DNA of 58,506 nt from Hymenobacter aerophilus DSM 13606 (GCF_000382225.1 NZ_KB907822.1:1-58506), one strand, 5' to 3'. Numbered from the stretch's first letter, positions 50,395 to 58,304 are shown. A program made the numbers and translations. The notes: generated from the letters alone by a model not told the origin.

Positions 50395-50490
50395 GTCATT
50401 CAGAGCGCAGCGAAGAATCTCGCTCAGACTCGTTGAACAGTTGCCGGCGCAACGTTAGCACGCGAGATTCTTCGCTCCGCGCTGAATGAC
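50395..50490. repeat. REP-like inverted repeat, copy F
   Basis: The 29-bp arms 50395-50423 and 50462-50490 have two mismatches (loop 38 bp). Further out GTTGCCAGTTGT (from about 50368) and ACAACTGGCAAC (to about 50525) add a second pair of arms. It lies between DUF1573 and the isocitrate dehydrogenase gene. Confidence 0.9.
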
Positions 50491-50535
50491 CGGGCTGGTT
50501 TGCCGTTCACCAACAACTGGCAACTGACCAACTGA

Positions 50536-51540
50536 CTAAAGGTTGTCGATGATGGCCTGGGTGAACTCGGCGGTGGAAGCCGAGCCGCCCAGGTCGCCGG
50601 TGCACTTGCTCTTGTCCTGCAGCGTCAGGTTCAGGGCCTTCTCAATCTGGTCGGCTTTGTCGTGCTGGCCGATGTGGTGCAGCATCATCAGGGCCGAGCG
50701 CAGCAGGGCCGTGGGGTTGGCTTTGCCCTGGCCGGCAATGTCGGGCGCCGAGCCGTGCACGGCCTCAAAAATGGCCATATCGTCGCCGATGTTGGCGCCG
50801 GCCACCACGCCCAGACCGCCTACCAGGCCGGCGCACAGGTCGGAGAGGATGTCGCCGAACAGGTTGGTGGTCACAATCACGTCGAACTGCTCGGGCCGGA
50901 TGACCAGCTGCATGCACATGTTGTCGATGATTTTCTCCTCGTACTGAATCTGCGGAAACTCGCGGGCGGCCTCCTGGGCAGCGTCGAGCATCACCTTGCC
51001 CGCTACCTTCAGAATGTTGGCTTTGTGGGCCATTGTCACCTTTTTGCGGCCATGCTTGGCGGCGTAGGCAAAGGCGGCGCGGCAGATGCGGCGCGCGCCC
51101 ACCACCGTGTTGCGGGCCACCGAGTCGGCAATGCCGTTGTGGGCGTCGTACATCTCCAGGCCCGAGTACAGGCCTTCGGTGTTCTCGCGGAACAGTACCA
51201 AATCAATGCCCGAATCGGCGTAGCGCGAGGCAATGCCGGCGGTGGTTTTGGCCGGGCGCACGTTCTGGTAAAGGTTGTACTGCTGGCGCAGCGTTACGTT
51301 GATGCTGCGAAAACCCTTGCCCACGGGCGTGGTAATGGGGCCCTTCAGCGCCACCCGGTTCTGCTCCAGCGACGTGAGCAGGGCCTGCGGAATCAGCTCG
51401 CCCGAGGCGTCGAAGGTCGTCTGGCCCGCGTTCTGCTCCTCCCACTGCACCGGCACCTCGGCGGCGGCAAAAATATCGGTTACTGCTTTCGTGATTTCGG
51501 GACCAATACCGTCGCCGGGAATAAGGGTGATGCGTTGCAT
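50536..51540 (-). CDS. NAD-type isocitrate/isopropylmalate dehydrogenase family enzyme
   Basis: This 334-residue decarboxylating dehydrogenase has [13 protein letters not shown], then [18 protein letters not shown] and [14 protein letters not shown]. The arginines of these motifs bind the substrate carboxylates. The metal and signature region follows as [20 protein letters not shown], with [19 protein letters not shown] for NAD. The N-terminal SxNxxLR pattern suits NAD-dependent isocitrate dehydrogenase rather than LeuB, and no leu genes are nearby. TACCTTTGC lies at 51609-51617 on its strand. Confidence 0.9.
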   Translation of the reverse strand: MQRITLIPGDGIGPEITKAVTDIFAAAEVPVQWEEQNAGQTTFDASGELIPQALLTSLEQNRVALKGPITTPVGKGFRSINVTLRQQYNLYQNVRPAKTTAGIASRYADSGIDLVLFRENTEGLYSGLEMYDAHNGIADSVARNTVVGARRICRAAFAYAAKHGRKKVTMAHKANILKVAGKVMLDAAQEAAREFPQIQYEEKIIDNMCMQLVIRPEQFDVIVTTNLFGDILSDLCAGLVGGLGVVAGANIGDDMAIFEAVHGSAPDIAGQGKANPTALLRSALMMLHHIGQHDKADQIEKALNLTLQDKSKCTGDLGGSASTAEFTQAIIDNL

Positions 51541-51608
51541 TGCGTTGAACTATTGAAGGTTAGGTAAGCGGGCCCGGCCTGGCGCGGGGCCTTACCGGGA
51601 ACGTTTGC

Positions 51609-51617
51609 GCAAAGGTA
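51609..51617 (-). promoter_or_regulatory. -7 element of the isocitrate dehydrogenase promoter
   Basis: TACCTTTGC on the minus strand fits TAnnTTTG, about 70 nt before the start codon at 51540. It lies just downstream of the ytxH terminator, so this gene has its own promoter inside the cluster. Confidence 0.6.
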
Positions 51618-51643
51618 CCAATACTGCAGCGGAGCCGGCAGCA

Positions 51644-51689
51644 AAAAGTGCCGCAGCCCCGACGGTGGCGTCAGTTCTGCGGCACTTTT
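51644..51689 (-). terminator. Terminator after ytxH
   Basis: AAAAGTGCCGCAG (51644-51656) and CTGCGGCACTTTT (51677-51689) are perfect complements. On the minus strand the stem runs into CTTTTTGC. It separates the ytxH and isocitrate dehydrogenase transcripts. Confidence 0.8.
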
Positions 51690-51741
51690 CTGGCGGAAAG
51701 CAATCAAAAACAGCAAGCTCCTGCCGCAAGGCAGCGGCAGC

Positions 51742-52053
51742 TTACAGGCTTTTGCGGGAGTTTATCTGATCAATGAGCTGGTCGACGTCGCCCAGCAGCT
51801 GCTCGGCCTTGCTCTTGGCATCCTGAATCACGCGCTGGCCTTCGCTCTTGGCCGAGCTGGGCCCCTGATCGGAGCGGCTGGTTACGAGATTTTCGGTGAG
51901 GTCGGCCAGCGTTTCGCGGTACTTTTCGAGCTGGTAGCTCAGCCAGCTGCGGGTTTCGCGGCCCTTTTCGGGGGCGTACAACAGGCCAACCACCGCCCCG
52001 GTAAGGGCGCCGCCGGCAAAGCACAGAATACCAGTAGTGGTTTTGCTGCTCAT
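51742..52053 (-). CDS. YtxH domain protein
   Basis: The 103-residue protein has one N-terminal hydrophobic segment (ILCFAGGALTGAVVGLLYAP) followed by EKGRETR and an amphipathic helix to the end. This YtxH layout occurs in general stress and cell-envelope proteins of Gram-positives and Bacteroidota. No enzymatic function is known. It lies 97 bp downstream of nusB on the same strand. Confidence 0.85.
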   Translation of the reverse strand: MSSKTTTGILCFAGGALTGAVVGLLYAPEKGRETRSWLSYQLEKYRETLADLTENLVTSRSDQGPSSAKSEGQRVIQDAKSKAEQLLGDVDQLIDQINSRKSL

Positions 52054-52149
52054 GATGAGGAAGTTGAGGTTAGGGGAAAGAGGGAGATACCACCAATACG
52101 CAGATCGGGAGCCCGTAGTTGGTAAACTGCCTGCCGGGCTGCGCGCGGC

Positions 52150-53334
52150 CTACTGGTTGTCCAGCAAACCACGGCCCGACTTGCGGATGGCGCCGCTGGC
52201 CGTCAGGTCCTGGGCCAGCTTGTCGAGGATGCCGTTGACGAACTGCTTGCTTTTGGGCGTGCTATAGAGCTTGCTGATTTCGATGTACTCGTTGATGGTC
52301 ACCTTCACCGGAATGGCCCGGAACAGGTGCATTTCGCAGAGCGCCATTTTCAGCAGAATCTTGTCGGTGAGGGCCACGCGGTCCACGTCCCAGTTCTGCG
52401 ACGAGTCGGCAATGAGCTTCTCGTAGGTGGCGTCGTCGGCCAGCGTCTGCTGGTAGAGGCTTTCGGCAAACTCCTTGTCCTCGGCCCAGTTCGCCGACAG
52501 CGACATGAGCACCAGGTTTTCGTCGGCCGCCTCGTCGAGCATCTTCACGGTTTTCACCACCAGGTTTTTCACCACCGAGCGGTTCTCCTCCCAGTTCTGG
52601 TCGTCTTCCTCGATGTACTCGGGCAGCGCCGTGCCCTTGAACACGAACTCTTTGTAGAGGTGCTTGAGCATCTCCTGGTCGTCGGCGTAGGTGCCGGCCG
52701 GGGCGGCCAGGTAGCTCAGCAGCTCGGGGTCCTGCTTTATCTCGGTGCGCCAGGCGGCCCGCAGGGCGTCCAGCTCGGGCTGGCCGTGCCACTTCTGGTT
52801 GCGCCGGATGGTCAGCTCCTGCAGCTGCAGGTTTTCCATGAGCTTGGCAATGGCCTGGTTTTCCAAGAGCCGGGTGGTGTCGAGCAGCGGCTCGGGCGAG
52901 GCCGTCAGGCGCCGCGAATCGCGCCCGCGCTCCTGCTCCAGCACCTGCAGCAAGGCCGCCGGAATGTTGAGCAGGTGCAGGTACTGGTCGTGGATGGCTT
53001 CGGCGCCGCTCACCAGCTGGCCCGCGTAGTAGGTTTTATCCTTGGCTACGGCTTTCTGGTAGAACTTGATGGCGTCCTGCACCGCGTCGTTCACGTCGGC
53101 ATCGTCGGTCGGCTCGGGCATTTCGCCCGACTTGTGCCAGTCCTTGAAGAGCACCTCGGCCAGCTTGCGCTGGCCCTGCAGCTTCTTCCGGTCGGGGGCT
53201 TCGGCCGCCGTCAGATCGGGTACGAACGCCTCCGCAATCCGCTCAAGCGCCAAAGAATAATCGGACCCGACGGCCTGATGGTAGGCGTACAGGGCCTGCA
53301 TGACCTTGATACGAAGCGTGCGACGGTTGAGCAT
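52150..53334 (-). CDS. nusB: Transcription antitermination factor NusB, extended form
   Basis: The 394 residues are nearly three times E. coli NusB, as is usual in Bacteroidota. The start RRTLRIKVMQALYAYHQAVG and the C-terminal NusB core are recognisable, the latter as WDVDRVALTDKILLKMALCE then FRAIPVKVTINEYIEISKLY and KSKQFVNGILDKL. About 60-250 is a lineage-specific helical insertion. NusB binds boxA RNA with NusE for rRNA antitermination. It lies in the coaE-ybbR-yajC-DUF1573 cluster. Confidence 0.94.
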   Translation of the reverse strand: MLNRRTLRIKVMQALYAYHQAVGSDYSLALERIAEAFVPDLTAAEAPDRKKLQGQRKLAEVLFKDWHKSGEMPEPTDDADVNDAVQDAIKFYQKAVAKDKTYYAGQLVSGAEAIHDQYLHLLNIPAALLQVLEQERGRDSRRLTASPEPLLDTTRLLENQAIAKLMENLQLQELTIRRNQKWHGQPELDALRAAWRTEIKQDPELLSYLAAPAGTYADDQEMLKHLYKEFVFKGTALPEYIEEDDQNWEENRSVVKNLVVKTVKMLDEAADENLVLMSLSANWAEDKEFAESLYQQTLADDATYEKLIADSSQNWDVDRVALTDKILLKMALCEMHLFRAIPVKVTINEYIEISKLYSTPKSKQFVNGILDKLAQDLTASGAIRKSGRGLLDNQ

Positions 53335-53342
53335 TATTCTCT

Positions 53343-53377
53343 TAGAAGTGAGTATGGAGAAGTGAGAAGTGAGACTC
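53343..53377. repeat. GTGAG-family repeat after the four-helix protein gene
   Basis: TTAGAAGTGAGTATGGAGAA then GTGAGAAGTGAGACT lies 9 bp after the stop of the 53386-53742 gene. It is a direct copy of the element beginning at 53753 and of the one at 34041. Confidence 0.65.
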
Positions 53378-53385
53378 GCCTCTGC

Positions 53386-53742
53386 TTAATCGGTAAGCGA
53401 CTTTTGCAAGCCGTAAATCATGCGCTGGACTTCCTCCAGGCTCCGGCAGATTTCCTGCACGGCTTCAGTAGTTACGTAGCCAAACGATTCGGCCAGCAAA
53501 TACTGGGTTTCCAATTCGTAAGCCGATCCGTTGGCAATGAATAAGAAGTGGCGAAACTCCTTGGCTGAATCCCGGCCAGCGCCCTCTGCGACGTTTGAAG
53601 CAATAGAAACTGCTGCCCGCCGCATCTGCGAAATCAGTCCAAACCGTTCATCAGCCGGAAAATTTGCGCAGTGCTGGTAAGTTAGCCGGGCTACTTCCAT
53701 TGCTTTCTGCCACACCTTAAGCTCCTTGAAACGGTGTTTCAT
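53386..53742 (-). CDS. Four-helix bundle protein (S23/23S rRNA intervening-sequence type)
   Basis: The 118-residue protein has the S23 motifs FKELKVWQKAMEVARLTY, FGLISQMRRAAVSIASNVAE and LETQYLLAESFGY. Members form homopentameric four-helix bundles. They were first found inside 23S rRNA intervening sequences but are usually free-standing, often near variable or mobile DNA, and their function is unclear. Here the gene is bracketed on both sides by direct GTGAGAAGTGAG repeats and splits nusB from the dehydrogenase gene. Confidence 0.93.
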   Translation of the reverse strand: MKHRFKELKVWQKAMEVARLTYQHCANFPADERFGLISQMRRAAVSIASNVAEGAGRDSAKEFRHFLFIANGSAYELETQYLLAESFGYVTTEAVQEICRSLEEVQRMIYGLQKSLTD

Positions 53743-53752
53743 ATTTAGAAAT

Positions 53753-53855
53753 GAGATAGGAGAAGTGAGAGGTGAGACGCTTAACGGTAAAGCCTATCTG
53801 GCTGTAAAATAGCTAATAAACTATACCGAGTCTCACCTCTCACTTCTCGTATCTC
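53753..53855. repeat. 26-bp inverted repeat of the GTGAG family
   Basis: Arm 53753-53778 (GAGATAGGAGAAGTGAGAGG then TGAGAC) and arm 53830-53855 are complementary with one mismatch. It starts 11 bp upstream of the four-helix gene's start codon and ends 6 bp before the leucine dehydrogenase stop. Confidence 0.88.
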
Positions 53856-53860
53856 ACATC

Positions 53861-54952
53861 TTAGAAGGTTGATTTTACCTTGCCGATGGCGGCGATGCGC
53901 TCCTCGGCCTGGCGGGTGGCGGCGGCCTGCGGGTGGCTGCCTTCCTGCTCGGCCTTGGCCAGCACCTGGGTGGTGATGTCGTAGATTTTCTCGGTCTGGA
54001 CGAGGGCCGCCTCGCGGTTGCCGCCCACTACCTCCGAGTACACGTTGATGAGGCCGCCGGCGTTGATGAGGAAGTCGGGGGCGTACACGATGCCGCGCTT
54101 CACCAGCTCGGGGCCGTGCACGTTCTCGTCGGCCAGCTGGTTGTTGGCGCAACCCGCTACTACCTGGCACTTCAGGCGCGGAATGGTGTCGGAGTTGAGC
54201 GTGGCACCCAGCGCGCAGGGCGAGTAAATGTCCACGTCCTGGTCGTAGATGTCGTTGAGGCCCACCAGTTGGGCGCCGAAACGGTTGGCCGCGGCCAGGG
54301 CGCGGTCTTCGTAGTAGTCGCTCACCAGCAGCTGGGCGCCTTCTTTCTGCAGATACTCCAGCAGGTAGGTGCCCACGTGGCCCATGCCCTGCACGGCAAT
54401 GCGCTTGCCCTCCAGCGAATCGGAGCCGAAAGCGCGCTTGGCGGCGGCCTTCATGCCCATGTAGGTGCCGTAGGCCGTTACCGGCGAAGGGTCGCCGGAG
54501 CCGCCCATGCTCTCGGGCAGGCCCGATACGTGCTTGGTTTCCATCCGGATGAACTCCATGTCGCGGGTGGTCATGTTCACATCCTCGGCCGTGATGTACT
54601 TGCCGTTGAGGTTTTGCACGAAGCGGCCGAATTTGCGCAGCAGCGCCTCGGTTTTCATGGTGGCGGCGTCGCCGATAATCACGGCCTTGCCGCCGCCCAG
54701 GTTCAGGCCCGAAATGGCCGCCTTGTAGGTCATGCCGCGGCTCAGGCGCAGCACGTCGTGCAGGGCTTCGGCGTCGGAGGCGTAGTGCCACATGCGGGTG
54801 CCGCCCAGCGCGGGGCCGAGCACGGTGTTGTGGATGCCGATGATGGCCTTCAGGCCGGTTTCGTGGTCGTGGCAGTACACTACCTGCTCGTGCTGGAACT
54901 CGGCAATCTGGCCGAAAACGGAGGCCTCGGTTACTACTTGCGTTTCAACCAT
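53861..54952 (-). CDS. Leucine dehydrogenase-type amino-acid dehydrogenase
   Basis: The 363 residues equal the usual length of leucine dehydrogenase. HDHETGLKAIIGIHNTVLGP and ALGGTRMWHY form the substrate pocket, and the catalytic Lys is in GLNLGGGKAV (about 89). TAEDVNMTTRDME and VQGMGHVGTYLLEYL (NAD site) follow. It reversibly deaminates branched-chain amino acids with NAD. Phe or Val dehydrogenase activity cannot be excluded. Confidence 0.92.
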   Translation of the reverse strand: MVETQVVTEASVFGQIAEFQHEQVVYCHDHETGLKAIIGIHNTVLGPALGGTRMWHYASDAEALHDVLRLSRGMTYKAAISGLNLGGGKAVIIGDAATMKTEALLRKFGRFVQNLNGKYITAEDVNMTTRDMEFIRMETKHVSGLPESMGGSGDPSPVTAYGTYMGMKAAAKRAFGSDSLEGKRIAVQGMGHVGTYLLEYLQKEGAQLLVSDYYEDRALAAANRFGAQLVGLNDIYDQDVDIYSPCALGATLNSDTIPRLKCQVVAGCANNQLADENVHGPELVKRGIVYAPDFLINAGGLINVYSEVVGGNREAALVQTEKIYDITTQVLAKAEQEGSHPQAAATRQAEERIAAIGKVKSTF

Positions 54953-55276
54953 AACGGGGGGGAGATGGAAAATGAGTGGGTGGGAAGGGTGGGATTGGCG
55001 TACCTTCGCAGTGGCCGCGGCCCGCTGCCAACGCGCGGAATCCGTTAAACGATTGGCAACGGCTTTTGGCTGCTGCGTTTCCTTCGCTCAATGAACTCTG
55101 TGCGCGGCTTTGGTGGGCGGCCCCCGCAATTCGGGTGCAAAAGTACGCCGATTTATGCGAGTTTGGAAGTTGGAAAGCACAGCACGCTTCCACGGCGTTC
55201 AATGGGCATCTGAAACCCTTTCCGCCCCTTTCCGCTTTCTAGCTTCCGCAAGTACCCAACTTCTCAACTTCGCCCG
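54953..55276. promoter_or_regulatory. Divergent gap leucine dehydrogenase / ABC transporter
   Basis: On the minus strand TACTTTTGC (55137-55145) is an exact TAnnTTTG element and implies a leader of about 180 nt for the dehydrogenase. On the plus strand TACCTTCGC (about 55001-55009) is a near match. I see no hairpin or ORF of note in these 324 bp. Confidence 0.5.
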
Positions 55277-57061
55277 GTGCCCGCACTTTCCGCAACCAAT
55301 AAATACCTGTTTCGCTACAAGTGGCACTTCCTCGGGGGCGTGCTGTTTGTGGGCCTGAGCACGTTGCTGGCCATTTTTCCGGCCCAGATTGTCCGCTACG
55401 CCTTCGACTTAGTGGGCGAGGGCATCGACCTGTACCACCTCTACGGTGGCACCCGGGCGCAGGCGCAGGTCTACGAGCTGTTCGGGCGCAACGTGCTGCT
55501 GTATGGGGTGCTGATTCTGGCCATGGCCCTGCTGCGCGGCATCTTCCTGTTTTTCATGCGCCAGACGCTTATCGTGATGAGCCGGCTGGTAGAGAACGAC
55601 CAGAAAAACGAAATCTACCAGCACTACCAGAGCCTGCCGCTGAGCTTCTACCGCCGCCACAGCACCGGCGACCTGATGTCGCGCATTTCGGAGGACGTGG
55701 GCCGGGTGCGCATGTACATCGGGCCGGCCATCATGTACTTTCTGCAGCTCGTGCTGCTGTTCGTGCTCATCGTGCCGCTTATGCTGATGGTGAACGTGAA
55801 GCTGACGCTCTACACGCTGCTGCCGCTGCCGGTGCTCAGTATCAGCATCTTCTACGTCAACAACATCATCCAGCGCAAGTCCGACGAAATCCAACGCTCC
55901 TTGTCGGGCATGACGACCTTTGTGCAGGAAGCCTTTTCGGGCATCCGGGTTATCAAGTCGTTCGTGCGCGAGCAGGATTCGCACCGGCAGTTCACCGAGG
56001 CCTCCAACGAGTACAAGGAGAAAACGCTGAGCCTGAACTTCGTCAACTCGCTGTTTTTTCCGCTGATTCTGTTTCTGGTGGGTTTGAGCACGATTATCAC
56101 CGTGTGGGTGGGCGGCCAGGAAGTTATCCGGGGCACGATTACCACCGGCAGCATTGCCGAGTTCCTGATTTACGTGAACCTGCTCACCTGGCCCGTAACG
56201 GCCCTGGGCTGGACGAGTTCTTTGGTGCAGCGCGCCGAAGCCTCCCAGGCCCGTATCAACGAGTTCATGGACCAGAAAACCGACATCGTCTCGCGCCAGA
56301 ACATCGAGCTGGATATCAAGGGCGACATCGAGTTTGAGCACGTCTCGTTCACTTACCCCGATACCGGCATCCAGGCCCTGCGCGACGTGTCGTTCCGCAT
56401 CCGGCCGGGCCAGACGCTGGCCGTTATCGGCAACACCGGCTCGGGCAAAAGCACCGTGGCGGCGCTGCTCTCGCGCCTCTACGACGTCACCGAGGGTCGC
56501 ATCAAGGTCGATGGCGTGGACGTGCGCGACCTGGCCATCACGTCGCTGCGGAGCCAGATTGGCTACGTGCCCCAGGACGTGTTTCTGTTCTCCGACTCCA
56601 TCCGCAACAACATCAACTTCGGCCTCGACCAGCCCGACGAGGCCCGAATGCTGCAAGCGGCCAAGGACGCCAACGTCTACGACAACATCATCGATTTCCC
56701 GCAGGGCTTCGACACGAAACTAGGCGAGCGGGGCATCACGCTCTCGGGCGGCCAGAAACAGCGCGTCAGCATCGCCCGCGCCCTGGTCAAAGAACCCAAA
56801 ATCCTGATTCTCGACGACGCTCTTTCGGCCGTAGACACCGACACCGAAAACGCCATTCTGGGGGCCCTGCAGCGCATCATGCACAACCGCACCAGCCTCA
56901 TCATCAGTCACCGCGTGAGTTCGGTGAAGCTGGCCGACGAAATCCTGGTACTCGACGACGGCCAGATTGTGCAGCACGGCACCCACGAAGCCCTCATGCG
57001 CGACGAACAGGGCCTCTACCGCGCCCTCTACGAGCGGCAGTTGCAGAGCGAGGAAGCATAG
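55277..57061 (+). CDS. ABC exporter, fused membrane and ATP-binding domains
   Basis: This 594-residue half-transporter of the MsbA/LmrA type starts at GTG 55277. Six helices (about 15-310) precede the nucleotide-binding domain (about 340-594). The NBD has Walker A IGNTGSGKST (about 383-392), Q-loop IGYVPQDVFLFSDSI, signature LSGGQKQRVSIARAL (about 489), Walker B ILILDDALSAVD and H-loop ISHRVSSV. It should work as a homodimer exporting lipids or drugs; the substrate is unknown. Its stop codon lies at the very start of a 58-bp inverted repeat. Confidence 0.94.
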   Translation: MPALSATNKYLFRYKWHFLGGVLFVGLSTLLAIFPAQIVRYAFDLVGEGIDLYHLYGGTRAQAQVYELFGRNVLLYGVLILAMALLRGIFLFFMRQTLIVMSRLVENDQKNEIYQHYQSLPLSFYRRHSTGDLMSRISEDVGRVRMYIGPAIMYFLQLVLLFVLIVPLMLMVNVKLTLYTLLPLPVLSISIFYVNNIIQRKSDEIQRSLSGMTTFVQEAFSGIRVIKSFVREQDSHRQFTEASNEYKEKTLSLNFVNSLFFPLILFLVGLSTIITVWVGGQEVIRGTITTGSIAEFLIYVNLLTWPVTALGWTSSLVQRAEASQARINEFMDQKTDIVSRQNIELDIKGDIEFEHVSFTYPDTGIQALRDVSFRIRPGQTLAVIGNTGSGKSTVAALLSRLYDVTEGRIKVDGVDVRDLAITSLRSQIGYVPQDVFLFSDSIRNNINFGLDQPDEARMLQAAKDANVYDNIIDFPQGFDTKLGERGITLSGGQKQRVSIARALVKEPKILILDDALSAVDTDTENAILGALQRIMHNRTSLIISHRVSSVKLADEILVLDDGQIVQHGTHEALMRDEQGLYRALYERQLQSEEA

Positions 57062-57190
57062 GTGAGGAAGCTAAAACCCCTGTCATCCTGAGCGCAGCGA
57101 AGGACCTATACAGAAGCTATATCTACTGATTGGCTTCTGTATAGGTCCTTCGCTGCGCTCAGGATGACAGGGGTTTTAGCTTCCTCACCT
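57060..57190. repeat. REP-like inverted repeat, copy G: perfect 58-bp arms
   Basis: Arms 57060-57117 and 57133-57190 are exact complements over 58 bp with a 15-bp loop. The inner 30 bp carry the GGACCT-subtype REP core (GTCATCCTGAGCG then CAGCGAAGGACCT). The arms reach into the stop codons of both convergent genes (ABC exporter and T9SS-like protein), so it must form the 3' end of both mRNAs. Confidence 0.95.
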
Positions 57191-57578
57191 ACTGTCCCAG
57201 AATGACGCGCTTCATGCTGCGCCGCTCGCCCGATATGCACTTCACGATGTAGGCGCCGCGGGGCAGGTTGGCCATGCTAAGCACCACGGCCGACTCGCCG
57301 GCCAGCAGCACGTCGCGGGTGATGACCGGGCGGCCATCAGTGCCGTTGACTTCGATGCGGGTGGGGCCGGTGGCGTCGGTGCGCACGGTCAGGGCGTTGG
57401 TAATGGGGTTGAGGTCGAGCCGTAGCTTGAGGGCCGCGGCGGGGGCGGGCGTCACCTCCGTTTTATCGGTAATCAGCGCAACCGGGGCTGCGGGCGGGGT
57501 CGGGGTGGCCTGCGCCATTGCCAGTGGGCCCGCCAGCAGCAGGGCCAGAAAGAATCCCAGGAAAGTAGAGGTTTTCAT
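57189..57578 (-). CDS. Small exported protein made of little but a T9SS-like domain
   Basis: The 129 residues consist of a signal peptide (MKTSTFLGFFLALLLAGPLA then MAQA), a short Pro/Ala/Thr linker and a C-terminal beta domain (about 50-129). This domain resembles T9SS type A sorting domains: LRLDLNPITNALTVRTDA, RIEVNGTDGRPV and LPRGAYIVKCISGERRSMKR. There is no room for a cargo domain. It could be a small surface protein or a decayed cargo. Its gene ends inside the 58-bp repeat. Confidence 0.7.
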   Translation of the reverse strand: MKTSTFLGFFLALLLAGPLAMAQATPTPPAAPVALITDKTEVTPAPAAALKLRLDLNPITNALTVRTDATGPTRIEVNGTDGRPVITRDVLLAGESAVVLSMANLPRGAYIVKCISGERRSMKRVILGQ

Positions 57579-57859
57579 AGGCGGGGTGAAAAACGGGCGA
57601 TGATGCCGGTAACGAAGATACGAGAAAGGCCCCGGCTACCGGTTTGGTAAGCCCCAAAAATAGCCCTCCGGAAGTCGGCAAGAAACGAGCCAAAGCAAAT
57701 AATAACCGGGCGCGGGCACCGCATAGCCAGGAGTCAATCGGCACGTAAACAGTTGCATAAGCGTGGTAAAAGGGGCTTCAACCCGAAGCGCCGCAAGAAA
57801 AACCGGCGGGGCGCTTGCGTTTTACCGTTTGGGTGGTGTACATTTGCATCATCATTCAT
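57579..57859. promoter_or_regulatory. Gap with tRNA-Pro promoter
   Basis: TACATTTGC (57839-57847) is an exact -7 element, and TTG at 57815-57817 a plausible -33 at 21 bp. Transcription would start a few bases before the tRNA at 57860. Nothing else is evident in this gap. Confidence 0.6.
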
Positions 57860-57933
57860 CGGGGTGTAGCGTAGCCTGGTATCGCGCCAGCATGGGGTGC
57901 TGGAGGTCGTAGGTTCGAATCCTGCCACTCCGA
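57860..57933 (+). tRNA. tRNA-Pro (GGG)
   Basis: The acceptor CGGGGTG/CACTCCG has one G-T pair. The D-arm is TAGCGTAGCCTGGTATCGC, the anticodon stem CCAGC/GCTGG encloses ATGGGGT (anticodon GGG), and the T-arm is GTAGGTTCGAATCCTGC. The length is 74 nt and the discriminator is A. Confidence 0.95.
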
Positions 57934-57955
57934 CGACGAATGTTATTCGATTAAG

Positions 57956-57986
57956 CCTCCGGGAACCCCACCCGGAGGTTTTTTTT
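57956..57986 (+). terminator. Terminator between the tRNA-Pro genes
   Basis: CCTCCGGG (57956-57963) pairs with CCCGGAGG (57971-57978), followed by TTTTTTTT. The second tRNA starts at the next base, so read-through or an unseen promoter is needed for its expression. Confidence 0.85.
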
Positions 57987-58060
57987 CGGGGTGTAGCGTA
58001 GCCCGGTATCGCGCCTGCTTTGGGAGCAGGAGGCCGCAGGTTCGAATCCTGCCACCCCGA
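57987..58060 (+). tRNA. tRNA-Pro (UGG)
   Basis: The acceptor is CGGGGTG/CACCCCG, the anticodon stem CCTGC/GCAGG encloses TTTGGGA (anticodon TGG), and the T-arm is GCAGGTTCGAATCCTGC. It is 74 nt and closely related to the GGG isoacceptor upstream. Confidence 0.95.
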
Positions 58061-58080
58061 CTTCGCAGTACTCTCTCTTT

Positions 58081-58118
58081 CAGACTGCCCGCTGGACTTT
58101 GGTCCGGCGGGCAGTCTG
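58081..58118 (+). terminator. Hairpin after tRNA-Pro (UGG)
   Basis: CAGACTGCCCGC-T-GGAC pairs with GTCC-G-GCGGGCAGTCTG (17 bp with one T-G pair) around a 4-base loop. GCGTTTGG follows, a weak T-run. 58119-58253 contains no ORF and is more A+T-rich; I see nothing else in it. Confidence 0.75.
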
Positions 58119-58253
58119 GCGTTTGGGGCGGGGCAATCTGAATGCTTCAGTTTTCCGGATAAATAGTGCTATACCTATACTAAGCCGAATAATAGCCGCG
58201 TTCAGGAGGCGTCTGCCGGCAAGCAATACCTACTTTCGCCCATCTCTTACCCT

Positions 58254-58279
58254 TGAGGTGGTCTAGGCAAGACGGACAG
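58254..58279 (+). repeat. IS3 left terminal inverted repeat (IRL)
   Basis: This is TGAGGTGGTCTAG then GCAAGACGGACAG, the partner of the repeat at 264-289. OrfA starts 26 bp further on. Confidence 0.8.
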
Positions 58280-58304
58280 AAGAAGGACGTATATTTCTTC
58301 TGTT

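Noticed and set aside
53343..53855. CRISPR-like array of GTGAGAAGTGAG repeats
   Set aside because: Repeats are few, irregularly spaced, in both orientations and separated by a coding gene; no cas genes are present.
53781..54791. 336-codon minus-strand frame overlapping the leucine dehydrogenase gene
   Set aside because: It is an Arg/Pro/Gly-rich alternate frame of the same strand; the dehydrogenase frame carries all family motifs.
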